The notes below the pieces were generated by a model, which did no database searches, was not told the DNA's origin, and was given only the letters and a program-made list of their open reading frames with translations. Of a stretch of DNA of 64,000 nt, positions 36,581-45,021 are shown piece after piece. The stretch comes from Streptomyces lasiicapitis. Its GTDB lineage: Bacteria; Actinomycetota; Actinomycetes; Streptomycetales; Streptomycetaceae. The DNA is taken from positions 500,638 through 564,637 of the forward strand of contig NZ_BMNG01000004.1 of NCBI RefSeq assembly GCF_014646335.1, in the 5' to 3' direction. How positions within the stretch are numbered: position 1 is the first letter of the stretch; each line of letters opens with the position of its first letter. A program made the translations under genes and the position numbers.

Positions 36581-38176
36581 ATGACGGGTGAACGCGGCAG
36601 CACGGGTGAACGCGACAGTGCGAGTACGAACGCGACCCACGTACGCGACAGCGCGAGTACGAACGCGACCGGCGTACGCGGCAGCACGGTCGACGGCGTC
36701 CTGCGGCGCAGCGCGCGCCGGAATCCGGCCCGCACCGCCCTGCGCCACGGCGACCGCGCCTGGACGTACGCCGAACTGGACGACGCCGTCTCGCGCGCGG
36801 CCGCCGTCCTGCGCGAGACGGGCCTCGGCCGTGGCGACCGCGTCGGCGCCTACGCCCACAACTCCGACGCCTACCTCATCGGCTTCCTGGCCTGCGCCCG
36901 CGCGGGCCTCGTCCATGTGCCGGTGAACCAGAACCTCACCGGCGACGACCTCGCCTACATCGTCCAGCAGTCGGGCAGCGCCCTCGTCCTCGCGGACCCC
37001 GACATCGCGGGCCGGCTCCCCGAAGACGTGCCCGTCCTGCCCCTCAGGGACGCTGACGACTCACTGCTCGCGCGCCTCGCGGTCGCCGCCCCGTACGACG
37101 GCCCCGCGCCGGACGCCGAAGACCTCGCCCAACTCCTCTACACCTCCGGCACGACCGCCCTCCCCAAGGGCGCCATGATGACCCACCGGGCCCTGGTCCA
37201 CGAGTACATGAGCGCCGTGCACGCCCTGGACCTGCGGGAGTCCGACCGCCCGCTGCACTCCCTGCCGCTCTACCACTCGGCCCAGATGCATGTGTTCCTG
37301 CTGCCGTATCTGGCGGTGGGCGCCGAGAACACGATCCTCGACGCCCCGGACGCCGTACGGATCTTCGACCTGGTGGAAGCCGGCCGCGCGGACAGCCTGT
37401 TCGCGCCGCCGACGGTGTGGATCGGCCTGTCGCACCACGCCGAATTCGCGACCCGCGACCTGAGCGCCCTGCGCAAGGCGTACTACGGTGCGTCGATCAT
37501 GCCGGTGCCGGTCCTGGAGCGGCTGCGCTCCCGCCTTCCCGGCCTCGCCTTCTACAACTGCTTCGGCCAGAGCGAGATCGGCCCGCTCGCCACCGTCCTC
37601 GGCCCCGACGAGCACGAGGGCCGCATGGACTCCTGCGGGCGGCCCGTCCTGTTCGTCGAGGCGAAGGTCGTGGACGAGGCCGGGAAGGAGGTGCCGGACG
37701 GCACACAGGGTGAAGTGGTGTACCGCTCACCGCAGTTGTGCGAGGGGTACTGGGACAAGCCGGAGGAGACCGCGGAGGCCTTCCGTGACGGCTGGTTCCG
37801 CTCCGGCGACCTCGCCGTGCGCGACACCGAGGGCTACTTCACCGTCGTCGACCGGGTCAAGGACGTCATCAACTCCGGTGGAGTGCTTGTCGCTTCACGC
37901 CAGGTCGAGGACGCGCTCTACACCCACCCGGGCGTCGCCGAGGTCGCGGTGATCGGCCTGCCCGACGCGCGCTGGATCGAGGCCGTCACCGCCGTCGTCG
38001 TCCGCGACGGAGACGCCGACGAAGAGGTCACCGAACCCCAACTCATCGCCCACGCACGGGAGGAACTCGCCCACTTCAAGGCACCCAAGCGCGTCGTGTT
38101 CGTGGACGCGCTGCCGCGCAACGCCAGCGGAAAGATCCTCAAGAGGGAGCTGCGGGACCGGTTCAGCGACGGCTGA
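36581..38176 (+). CDS. AMP-dependent acyl-CoA synthetase/ligase
   Basis: The 531-residue ANL-superfamily enzyme has the P-loop LLYTSGTTALPKGAMMTH, the A5 motif FYNCFGQSEIGPLATVLG, the GWFRSGDLAVRDTEGYFTVV hinge and the catalytic lysine in PRNASGKILKRELR. It activates a carboxylate as an adenylate and transfers it to CoA; the substrate is unknown, probably a fatty or aromatic acid. The first 36 residues are a repetitive Ser/Thr/Arg/Asp-rich extension (two copies of RDSASTNAT-x-V) outside the fold. ATG 36581 is the only plausible start, with a weak ribosome site. It is convergent with the SnoaL-like gene 9 bases away. Confidence 0.88.
   Translation: MTGERGSTGERDSASTNATHVRDSASTNATGVRGSTVDGVLRRSARRNPARTALRHGDRAWTYAELDDAVSRAAAVLRETGLGRGDRVGAYAHNSDAYLIGFLACARAGLVHVPVNQNLTGDDLAYIVQQSGSALVLADPDIAGRLPEDVPVLPLRDADDSLLARLAVAAPYDGPAPDAEDLAQLLYTSGTTALPKGAMMTHRALVHEYMSAVHALDLRESDRPLHSLPLYHSAQMHVFLLPYLAVGAENTILDAPDAVRIFDLVEAGRADSLFAPPTVWIGLSHHAEFATRDLSALRKAYYGASIMPVPVLERLRSRLPGLAFYNCFGQSEIGPLATVLGPDEHEGRMDSCGRPVLFVEAKVVDEAGKEVPDGTQGEVVYRSPQLCEGYWDKPEETAEAFRDGWFRSGDLAVRDTEGYFTVVDRVKDVINSGGVLVASRQVEDALYTHPGVAEVAVIGLPDARWIEAVTAVVVRDGDADEEVTEPQLIAHAREELAHFKAPKRVVFVDALPRNASGKILKRELRDRFSDG
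36611..36676. repeat. 33-bp tandem repeat in the 5' end of a ligase gene
   Basis: Two copies of a 33-bp unit beginning CGCGACAG(T/C)GCGAGTACGA encode RDSASTNATHV and RDSASTNATGV. Partial, shorter related units (CGCGGCAGCACGG) flank them. The repeats stay in frame, so length changes would not break the gene. Confidence 0.85.
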
Positions 38177-38185
38177 CGCCCGGGG

Positions 38186-38707
38186 CTACGCGCCCTCCGG
38201 AGTGAACGCTCCCGCCGTGTCCTGCCCGCCCGTCCAGGCGACCCCGAGGCGCTGCCCGGTCAGCCGCCAGCCCTCGGCGCCCCGCGCGTACGTCCATGCG
38301 TACGGACCGCCCATGGCGTAGTGATCGTCCGGCCGCTCCGCGTGCGGCACGGCCACGAACCACATGTAGCCGATGCCGCGCGCGTGGTCACCCTCGACGT
38401 CGAAGTGCATGTTGAGGATGTGGTGCTGCATCGCGGCGTACCCGGACTCGGCCTCCGTCACCCGCGCGCGGATGAGGTCCCGCCCGCGCAGCGTGCCCCA
38501 CGGCGCGAATTCGAGCACCGCGTCCTCGGCCCAGCAGTCGATCCACGTCTGCCAGTCCTTGCGGTCGAGGGCGTGCCAGCCACGGATCATCAGGGCGCGC
38601 AGGGCTTGCTGATCCTCCAACTCGCGTAGCCGGGTGAGGAGTTGGTCGTACGGGATGGGGCTGCCGGTCGCCGCGGAACTGGCCGACGCCTCGGATACCT
38701 CGGGCAT
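38186..38707 (-). CDS. SnoaL-like polyketide-cyclase-fold protein
   Basis: The 173-residue protein has the NTF2/SnoaL_4 alpha+beta barrel plan: LRELEDQQALRALMIRGWHA helix, DRKDWQTWIDCWAEDAVLEF, then strands ending in WRLTGQRLGVAWTGGQ. Many such proteins are ring-hydroxylating-dioxygenase small-subunit-like or isomerase-like; a catalytic assignment is not possible. GGAGG lies 7 bases before ATG 38707. The SDR gene is 20 bases upstream on the same strand, so the two are probably co-transcribed. Confidence 0.83.
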   Translation of the reverse strand: MPEVSEASASSAATGSPIPYDQLLTRLRELEDQQALRALMIRGWHALDRKDWQTWIDCWAEDAVLEFAPWGTLRGRDLIRARVTEAESGYAAMQHHILNMHFDVEGDHARGIGYMWFVAVPHAERPDDHYAMGGPYAWTYARGAEGWRLTGQRLGVAWTGGQDTAGAFTPEGA

Positions 38708-38727
38708 GTCGGGTCCTCCGTGGGTGG

Positions 38728-39462
38728 TCAGCGGGTGGCGGCGGGGCGTACGACGATCTCGTTGACGTCCACCTCCGGCGGCTGGGCGACGGCGAAGGCG
38801 ATCGCGTCGGCGATCGCGCCCGCCGGGATCGAGATGGCGCGGTACGTACGCATCGCCTCGCGGGCCTCGGGGTCCGTGATGGTGTCGGCCAGTTCGGACT
38901 CGGTGACGCCGGGGGAGACGAGGCTGACCCGGATGTCGCCGCCGGACTCCTGGCGCAGGCCCTCGGAGATCGCCCGGACGGCGTACTTGGTCGCGCAGTA
39001 CACGGCGGCCGTGGGCGACACCGCGTACGCGCCGATCGAGGCGATGTTCACGAACTGCCCGCCGCCCTGGGCCCGCATGACGGGCAGCGCGGCGGCGATG
39101 CCGTGCAGCACACCGCGTACGTTGACGTCGATCATCCGGTCCCACTCGTCGACGCGCAGCGACTCCAGGGGCGACAGCGGCATCACCCCGGCGTTGTTCA
39201 CGAGGACGTCGACGCGGCCGTGCTCGGTACGCGCCGCCTCGACGAACGCGCGCATGTCCGCGGGGTCGGTGACGTCGAGTCGCTGGTACGTGGCCACGGC
39301 GCCGTCGGCGGCCAGTTCGGCGGCGAGGGCCTTGAGGCGGTCGGTGCGGCGGGCGCCGAGGTGGACGCGGTGTCCGTCGGCGGCGAGACGGCGGGCGGCC
39401 GCCTCGCCGATGCCGCTGCTGGCGCCGGTGACGAGGACGACCTTGGTGGCGGGGTGGGGCAT
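38728..39462 (-). CDS. Short-chain dehydrogenase/reductase
   Basis: The 244-residue classical SDR has the cofactor motif TGASSGIGEAAARRL. The ARRTDR stretch after beta-2 favours NADP(H). The NNAG motif is in VLVNNAGVMPL, and the catalytic Ser/Tyr/Lys lie in NIASIGAY and YCATKYAV. The closest general type is the YdfG-like clan acting on small hydroxy acids or keto compounds; the substrate is unknown. It is followed by the SnoaL-like gene and preceded 170 bp upstream by the paaK-type gene, all on the minus strand. Confidence 0.9.
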   Translation of the reverse strand: MPHPATKVVLVTGASSGIGEAAARRLAADGHRVHLGARRTDRLKALAAELAADGAVATYQRLDVTDPADMRAFVEAARTEHGRVDVLVNNAGVMPLSPLESLRVDEWDRMIDVNVRGVLHGIAAALPVMRAQGGGQFVNIASIGAYAVSPTAAVYCATKYAVRAISEGLRQESGGDIRVSLVSPGVTESELADTITDPEAREAMRTYRAISIPAGAIADAIAFAVAQPPEVDVNEIVVRPAATR

Positions 39463-39632
39463 GGGAATCCTTGGGGGTGAAGGGGCCCGTGTCCCGGGGC
39501 CCTGTGCGGTGTCTCCGGCGCAAGACTGTCCCGCCGCCACCCGCCCCACCAGGGCGGTTCCTTCCTGGGTGCCGCACACCCAGCCTCGGCCCGCGCCTCC
39601 CCGCCGACGCTCGCCCGCGCCGCCGCGAGGCC

Positions 39633-40928
39633 CTACTCGCCCCGCAGATCCACGATCCGCTTGAACTTCCCCACCGACCGCTCGATGGTCTCCGGGTCCA
39701 CGACCTCCACGGCGACCGAGACGCCGATGCCGTCCTTCACCGCCGACTCGATCTCCCGCGCGGCCGTGTCGCGCCGTCCGGGCGGCGTGTCCGAGCGGGC
39801 CTCCACGCGCACGGTGAGCGTGTCCAGGCGGCCCTGCTTGGTGAGGCGCAACTGGAAGTGCGGGGCGAGCCCCGGGGTGCGCAGGACGATCTCCTCGATC
39901 TGGGTGGGGAAGAGGTTCACGCCGCGCAGGATGACCATGTCGTCGCTGCGCCCGGTGACCTTCTCCATCCGCCGGAACACCCGTGCCGTACCGGGAAGGA
40001 GCCGCGTCAGGTCCCGGGTGCGGTAGCGGATGACGGGCAGCGCCTCCTTGGTGAGCGAGGTGAAGACCAGCTCGCCGTGCTCGCCGTCGGGCAGCGCCTC
40101 GCCCGTGATCGGGTCGACGACCTCGGGGTAGAAGTGGTCCTCCCAGATGTGCAGGCCGTCCTTGGTCTCCACGCACTCCTGGGCGACTCCGGGGCCGATC
40201 ACCTCCGAGAGCCCGTATATGTCGACGGCGTCGATGGCGAAGCGCTCCTCGATCTCGCGCCGCATCTCCTCCGTCCACGGCTCCGCGCCGAAGATGCCGA
40301 CCTGCAGCGAAGTCGACCGCGGATCGATGCCCTGCCGCTCGAACTCCTCCAGGAGGGTCAGCATGTACGAGGGCGTGATCATGATGATTTCCGGGCGGAA
40401 GTCCATGATGAGCTGGACCTGGCGCGCGGTCATGCCGCCGGAGGCGGGGATCACGGTGCAGCCGAGCCGCTCGGCGCCGTAGTGCGCGCCGAGACCACCG
40501 GTGAACAGGCCGTATCCGTACGCCACATGGACCTTGTGACCCGGCCGTCCGCCCGCCGCGCGGATGGACCGCGCCACGACGTCCGACCACATGTTGAGGT
40601 CCTGTTCGGTGTAGCCGACGACGGTGGGGCGTCCGGTGGTGCCGCTGGAGGCGTGCAGCCGCCGCAGCTCCGACTGCTCCACGGCGAACATCCCGAACGG
40701 GTAGTTCGCCCGCAGGTCCGCCTTCGTCGTGAACGGGAACCGGGCGAGGTCGCCGAGCGAGTGGCAGTCGTCGGGTCCGAGCCCCGCCGCGTCGAACGCC
40801 GCCCGGTAGAAGGGCACGTTCTCGTAGGCGTGCAGCAAGGTGTCCTGGAGCCGTTCCAGCTGCAGCTCCGCCAGCTCCGCGCGGCCGAGCCGCTCCGCCG
40901 CGTCCAGCAGTGCCGGTGTGCGCGCCAT
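39633..40928 (-). CDS. paaK: Phenylacetate-CoA ligase family protein
   Basis: The 431-residue ANL enzyme is of the short PaaK type: HAYENVPFYRAAFDAAGLGP near the N-terminus, LHASSGTTGRPTVVGYT P-loop, GIFGAEPWTEEMRREIE, IYGLSEVIGPGVAQEC and the C-terminal GRSDDMVILRGVNLFPTQIE. It should form an aryl-acetyl or benzoyl-type CoA thioester from acid, ATP and CoA. ATG 40928 (MARTPALLD) is preferred over ATG 40964, but neither has a good ribosome site. No phenylacetyl-CoA epoxidase genes are nearby, so the true substrate may be another aromatic acid. Confidence 0.88.
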   Translation of the reverse strand: MARTPALLDAAERLGRAELAELQLERLQDTLLHAYENVPFYRAAFDAAGLGPDDCHSLGDLARFPFTTKADLRANYPFGMFAVEQSELRRLHASSGTTGRPTVVGYTEQDLNMWSDVVARSIRAAGGRPGHKVHVAYGYGLFTGGLGAHYGAERLGCTVIPASGGMTARQVQLIMDFRPEIIMITPSYMLTLLEEFERQGIDPRSTSLQVGIFGAEPWTEEMRREIEERFAIDAVDIYGLSEVIGPGVAQECVETKDGLHIWEDHFYPEVVDPITGEALPDGEHGELVFTSLTKEALPVIRYRTRDLTRLLPGTARVFRRMEKVTGRSDDMVILRGVNLFPTQIEEIVLRTPGLAPHFQLRLTKQGRLDTLTVRVEARSDTPPGRRDTAAREIESAVKDGIGVSVAVEVVDPETIERSVGKFKRIVDLRGE

Positions 40929-41056
40929 CTGGAGTACCCCCGTCCGTGCCGGGCGACCGATCATTCGGCCGATCTTGTGTCGGGGTCAGTAATTCAAGGT
41001 TTCATGGCCGCTGGCAAGGGTCTCGTACGAGGTGTCATCGGCGGGTGGCCGAGCCG

Positions 41057-41938
41057 TCACTCCCACTGTGCTGCCTGGTCGGCGAATGCGTGGGCCGCCG
41101 CGCTCCGATAGGTGCTCGCGCGGCGCAGCAGGGTGACGGTGCGCGCGGGGAGTGCGGGGTCGAGGGGGACGGGGCGGAGGTGGGGGTGGTCGCGGGTGAG
41201 GGCGTCGGGCAGGACCGTGGCCAGGGGGGTGCGCCGGACGATCTCGGTGAGCGCGTTGATGGAGTTGGCCTCGACCACGATCCGGGGTTGTACGTCGTGT
41301 GCGGCGAAGTACGCGTCCACGTGCCGTCGGGTGGCGAAGTCGCCGGAGAGCAGGGCGAGTCGGTGCTCGTGGAGGTCGGCGACGGGCAGGGGCCCGGAGG
41401 CGCCGGTGGCGGGGTGGTGCGGGCCGGTGACGAGGCCGAGGGTCTCGGTGAAGAGGTCCGTGGCCTCGATGCCCGGCAGGTGCGTGCCCGCGAAGGCGAT
41501 GCCGAGGTCGAGCCTGTCGGCCAGGAGGTCGGCCTCGATGCGGTCCTGCGTCGTCTCCCGTACGTCGAGGGTGATGCCGGGGTGCCGGGTGTGGAACGCG
41601 GCCACGAGGGGGCCGGTGAGGTAGGCGGTGAACGTGGGGGTGACGGCGAGCCGGAGGTGGCCGCGGGACAGGTCGTGCACGTCGAGCACCGCCCGCTCGC
41701 CCGCCGCCAGGTCGGCAAGCGCGCGCCGGGCGAAGGGGACGTAGGCGGCTCCGGCGTCGGTCAGGCGCACGGTGCGGCCGGTGCGGTCGAGGAGCTGGAC
41801 TCCCAGGGCCTTCTCCAGCTGCCTGATCTGCTGCGACAGGGTGGGCTGTGAGATCCGCAGCTCCTCGGCGGCGCGGGTGAAGTTCGCGTGCTCGGCGACG
41901 GCGAGCAGATAGCGCAGATGACGCAGTTCCGGCTTCAT
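41057..41938 (-). CDS. cynR: LysR-type regulator, CynR-like
   Basis: The protein is 293 residues. An N-terminal winged HTH (ELRHLRYLLAVAEHANFTRA then ISQPTLSQQIRQLEKALG) is followed by a LysR substrate-binding domain (about 90-290). It is divergent from cynT-cynS with 127 bp between, the usual arrangement of a LysR activator with its target operon. In E. coli CynR activates with cyanate as inducer. A TATAGT hexamer (41946-41951) ends 7 bases before ATG 41938, which fits a leaderless transcript; no ribosome site is visible. Confidence 0.87.
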   Translation of the reverse strand: MKPELRHLRYLLAVAEHANFTRAAEELRISQPTLSQQIRQLEKALGVQLLDRTGRTVRLTDAGAAYVPFARRALADLAAGERAVLDVHDLSRGHLRLAVTPTFTAYLTGPLVAAFHTRHPGITLDVRETTQDRIEADLLADRLDLGIAFAGTHLPGIEATDLFTETLGLVTGPHHPATGASGPLPVADLHEHRLALLSGDFATRRHVDAYFAAHDVQPRIVVEANSINALTEIVRRTPLATVLPDALTRDHPHLRPVPLDPALPARTVTLLRRASTYRSAAAHAFADQAAQWE

Positions 41939-42065
41939 GACCACAACTATAGATGTCATCGATGACTGCCAGTCCTAGTACGTCTTGGACGCTATAGGTG
42001 CTGGTCATGCACAGTAAATGGCGTCGGCCCCGACCGACGGAACCGAGCGAAGGGAGTTCAGGGGC
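41939..42065. promoter_or_regulatory. cynR-cynTS divergent control region
   Basis: A perfect 12-bp palindrome GTCATCGATGAC (41955-41966) lies 16 bp before cynR and 99 bp before cynT. A CTATAG pair at about 41947 and 41991 faces outward in the two directions. The palindrome is a good candidate for the LysR-type regulator site. Inference from position. Confidence 0.55.
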
Positions 42066-42686
42066 ATGCGTCATCTCGCCCACGGAATCGACCGCTTTCA
42101 GCGGGAGATCTTCCCCGACCGGGCCGGGCTCTTCGCCCGCCTGGCCACCAGCCACCGGCCCGGCACGCTGTTCATCGGCTGCTCCGACGCCCGCGTCGTG
42201 CCCGAGCTGATCACCCAGACCGAGCCCGGCGAGCTGTTCGTCGTCCGCACCGCCGGCAACCTCGTCCCCGCGTACGCCCCCGGCGACGACGACGGGGTGG
42301 CGGCCGGCATCGAGTACGCCGTCGCCGTCCTCGGGGTGCGGGACATCGTCGTCTGCGGGCACTCGGCCTGCGGCGCCATGACCGCTCTCGCCGAGGGCCA
42401 CGACCTGAGCGGTGCGCCGGCCGTCGCCCGCTGGCTCCGGTACGCGGACGCCTCCCGGGCCCGCGCGGCCGCCGCCGAGGCCGGAGGGGACGTCGACGTG
42501 CTGGTGCGGGAGAACGTGTCCGCGCAGCTCGCGAATCTGGCCACCCACCCCTCGGTGGCGCGCGCCCTGGCCCAGGGGAGCGTGCGGCTGCACGGCTGGG
42601 TCTTCGACATCCGTACCGGCACCGTCGCTGACGTCGCAGATGTCGCAGACGTAGCGGACGGTCCGGCCCCGGCCCTCGCGGCCTGA
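42066..42686 (+). CDS. cynT: Beta-class carbonic anhydrase, cyanate operon type
   Basis: The 206-residue beta-carbonic anhydrase has zinc ligands Cys39 (CSDAR; Asp41-Arg43 dyad), His99 and Cys102 (CGHSACGAM). It interconverts CO2 and bicarbonate. Cyanase consumes bicarbonate and yields CO2, so the enzyme prevents bicarbonate depletion during cyanate breakdown. AGGGAG/AGGGG precede ATG 42066. The C-terminus contains a [13 protein letters not shown] run made from 9-bp DNA repeats and probably disordered. cynS follows 88 bases downstream. Confidence 0.92.
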   Translation: MRHLAHGIDRFQREIFPDRAGLFARLATSHRPGTLFIGCSDARVVPELITQTEPGELFVVRTAGNLVPAYAPGDDDGVAAGIEYAVAVLGVRDIVVCGHSACGAMTALAEGHDLSGAPAVARWLRYADASRARAAAAEAGGDVDVLVRENVSAQLANLATHPSVARALAQGSVRLHGWVFDIRTGTVADVADVADVADGPAPALAA

Positions 42687-42774
42687 CACCACCCCCACTG
42701 ACCTGCCGTCCCCTACTTCCTGTTGTTCCTGTTGTTCCCGTGGACGGCACCCACCCGAAAGGAAACCGTTTCTC

Positions 42775-43245
42775 ATGCAGCACGCCCAGTTCGACCCCAC
42801 CGCCCGTCAGCAGTTGGCCGTCGCCGCGGTCGAGGCCAAGACCGTCAGGGATCTGACCTGGCAGCAGATAGCCGACGCCGCGGGCCTGTCCGTCGCCTTC
42901 GTCACCGCGGCCGTCCTCGGCCAGCACGCCCTGCCCGAGGCCTCCGCGAAGGCCGTCGCCGAGCTCCTCGACCTGGACGAGGGCGCGGTGCGGCTGCTGC
43001 AGACCATCCCCACCCGCGGCTCGCTCCCCGGCGGCGTACCTACCGACCCGACGATCTACCGCTTCCACGAGATGCTCCAGGTCTACGGCACCACCCTCAA
43101 GGCGCTGGTCCACGAGCAGTTCGGCGACGGGATCATCTCGGCGATCAACTTCAAGCTCGACGTGCGGAAGGTCGCCGACCCCGAGGGCGGCGAGCGCGCC
43201 GTCATCACCCTCGACGGCAAGTACCTGCCGACCAAGCCGTTCTGA
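42775..43245 (+). CDS. cynS: Cyanate hydratase (cyanase)
   Basis: The 156-residue enzyme converts cyanate and bicarbonate to ammonia and CO2 (via carbamate). The catalytic residues Arg96, Glu99 and Ser122 stand at exactly the E. coli numbers, in [17 protein letters not shown] and [20 protein letters not shown]. An N-terminal HTH-like domain (about 1-80) and C-terminal catalytic domain give the standard decamer subunit. GAAAGGAAAC precedes the ATG. The C-terminal half is almost identical to the E. coli enzyme, which hints at strong constraint or transfer from proteobacteria. Confidence 0.97.
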   Translation: MQHAQFDPTARQQLAVAAVEAKTVRDLTWQQIADAAGLSVAFVTAAVLGQHALPEASAKAVAELLDLDEGAVRLLQTIPTRGSLPGGVPTDPTIYRFHEMLQVYGTTLKALVHEQFGDGIISAINFKLDVRKVADPEGGERAVITLDGKYLPTKPF

Positions 43246-43540
43246 CGTACCTGGCCGTTCTGACGTCCGGGGTGTACGAACCCTGTTCGAAGAAATCCCG
43301 CCGTCCTCGGCGTCGGTGGGTCGCGGCCACGCGGCGCGCCCTCCGCGGTGACCCACGGCGCGGGAAGCGCATACCGAGGCCCCGGCGCCGGTGACGTAAA
43401 CGCGCCGTGTCGGCCTGATCACTCTCGACCCCCTCCAGCGCCCGTTGCTTCACTTGCGGCGCGCAGCTCCCCTGGCGGCCCGTCCGAAACAGGGGCTTCA
43501 CGCGCCGCATGCGTCTCAACGCCGTTGGAGGGGACCCGGG
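43246..43540. other. 295-bp gap upstream of the 2-MIB operon
   Basis: No gene is supported here. The gap must hold the promoter of the encapsulin-2-MIB operon, but no convincing promoter hexamer pair, palindrome or terminator stands out. The short repeat GTTCTGACGT occurs just after the cynS stop, at about 43239 and again at 43257. Confidence 0.5.
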
Positions 43541-44971
43541 ATGACCACCGAACCGATGCCGGACCAGCAGAACGCGCCGGAGCCGAGCGCGGGCCAGGCG
43601 CAGTTGAGCCTCGGCATCGCGGCCGCGCGGAATCTGGCGACCACCACCAAGACCGTCCCGCAGATGCAGGGCGTCAGCTCACGCTGGCTGCTGCGGACAC
43701 TGCCGTGGGTGGAGGTGCGCGGCGGCACGTACCGGGTCAACCGGCGCCTGGTGTGCGCGGTCGGCGACGGCCGGGTGACGTTCGTCCAGGAGGGCGCCGA
43801 CGTCCGCGTCGTCCCCGCGGAGCTCGGCGAGCTGCCGCTGCTGCGCGGCTTCGACGAGGCCGAGGCGCTGCGGGCGCTCGCCGAGCGGTTCCAGCAGCGC
43901 GAGTTCCAGCCCGGCGAGGTGATAGCTCAGGCGGGGCAGCCCGCCGACCACGTCTTTCTGATCGCGCACGGCAAGGTGCAGAAGGTGGGCACCGGCAAGT
44001 ACGGCGAGGAGACCCGGCTCGGCATGGTCGCCGACGGCGGGTACCTCGGCGGCGAGGCGGTCGGGTCCGAGACCGGAGAGTGGGCGTTCACGGCCCGCGC
44101 GGTCACCGCCTGCACCGTGCTCGCCCTGCCGAGGCCCGCGTACGAGGAGGTTGCCGCCCGGCACGAGCGGCTGCGCGCACACGTACGCCGCCGCGAGGAC
44201 GAGGCGGGCCGCCCGCACAACAAGCGCGGCGAGGCCGATGTCGCCCTCGCGGCCGGGCACGCGGGCGAACCGACGCTGCCCGGCACCTTCGTGGACTACG
44301 AACTCCAGCCGCGCGAATACGAGTTGAGCGTGGCCCAGACGGTCCTGAAGGTGCACACCCGGGTCGCCGACCTCTACAACGACCCGATGAACCAGGTCGA
44401 GCAGCAACTGCGCCTGACCATCGAGGCACTGCGCGAGCGCCAGGAGTGGGAGCTGGTCAACAACCGCGAGTTCGGCCTGCTGCACAACGCCGATCACAGC
44501 CAGCGCGTCTCCACCCACTCCGGGCCGCCCACCCCCGACGACTTCGACGAACTCCTGAGCATGCGCCGCCAGACCAAGGCGTTCTTCGCGCACCCGCGCG
44601 CGATCGCCGCCTTCGGCCGTGAGTGCACCAAGCGGGGCATCTACTTCGGCGACGCCGAGGTCGAAGGACACCGGCTGCCCGCCTGGCGGGGCGTGCCGAT
44701 CTACCCGCTGGGCAAGCTCGGGGTCTCCGACGACGGCACCACGTCGATCCTGGCGATGCGCACCGGCGAGGCCGCGGAGGGCGTGGTCGGGCTGCGCCAG
44801 ACCGGCATCCCCGACGAGTACGAGCCGGGCCTCAACGTGCGGTTCATGGGCATCAACGACCAGGCCGTCATCTCCTACCTGGTCAGCACCTACTACTCGG
44901 CGGCCGTCCTGGTCCCGGACGCGCTCGGGGTCCTGGAGAACGTCGAGGTGTCGCGGACGCCCGACGCCTGA
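43541..44971 (+). CDS. Family 2B encapsulin-like shell protein with cyclic-nucleotide-binding domain
   Basis: The 476-residue protein is of the EshA/SCO7699 type. An N-terminal arm (about 1-60) is followed by the start of the HK97-like shell fold. A Crp-type nucleotide-binding domain is inserted at about 115-215 ([38 protein letters not shown]). The rest of the shell fold follows ([40 protein letters not shown]; the C-terminal [20 protein letters not shown]). Proteins of this family self-assemble into capsids that enclose 2-MIB synthase. GGAGGGG precedes ATG 43541. The cargo gene follows 50 bases downstream. The inserted domain suggests that a cyclic nucleotide may tune the shell, which is not proven. 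Confidence 0.9.
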   Translation: MTTEPMPDQQNAPEPSAGQAQLSLGIAAARNLATTTKTVPQMQGVSSRWLLRTLPWVEVRGGTYRVNRRLVCAVGDGRVTFVQEGADVRVVPAELGELPLLRGFDEAEALRALAERFQQREFQPGEVIAQAGQPADHVFLIAHGKVQKVGTGKYGEETRLGMVADGGYLGGEAVGSETGEWAFTARAVTACTVLALPRPAYEEVAARHERLRAHVRRREDEAGRPHNKRGEADVALAAGHAGEPTLPGTFVDYELQPREYELSVAQTVLKVHTRVADLYNDPMNQVEQQLRLTIEALRERQEWELVNNREFGLLHNADHSQRVSTHSGPPTPDDFDELLSMRRQTKAFFAHPRAIAAFGRECTKRGIYFGDAEVEGHRLPAWRGVPIYPLGKLGVSDDGTTSILAMRTGEAAEGVVGLRQTGIPDEYEPGLNVRFMGINDQAVISYLVSTYYSAAVLVPDALGVLENVEVSRTPDA

Positions 44972-45021
44972 CGCCGGCCCGTGTCTCCCGCCGCGAAGGC
45001 ACCTGAGAACGGAGAGAACTG

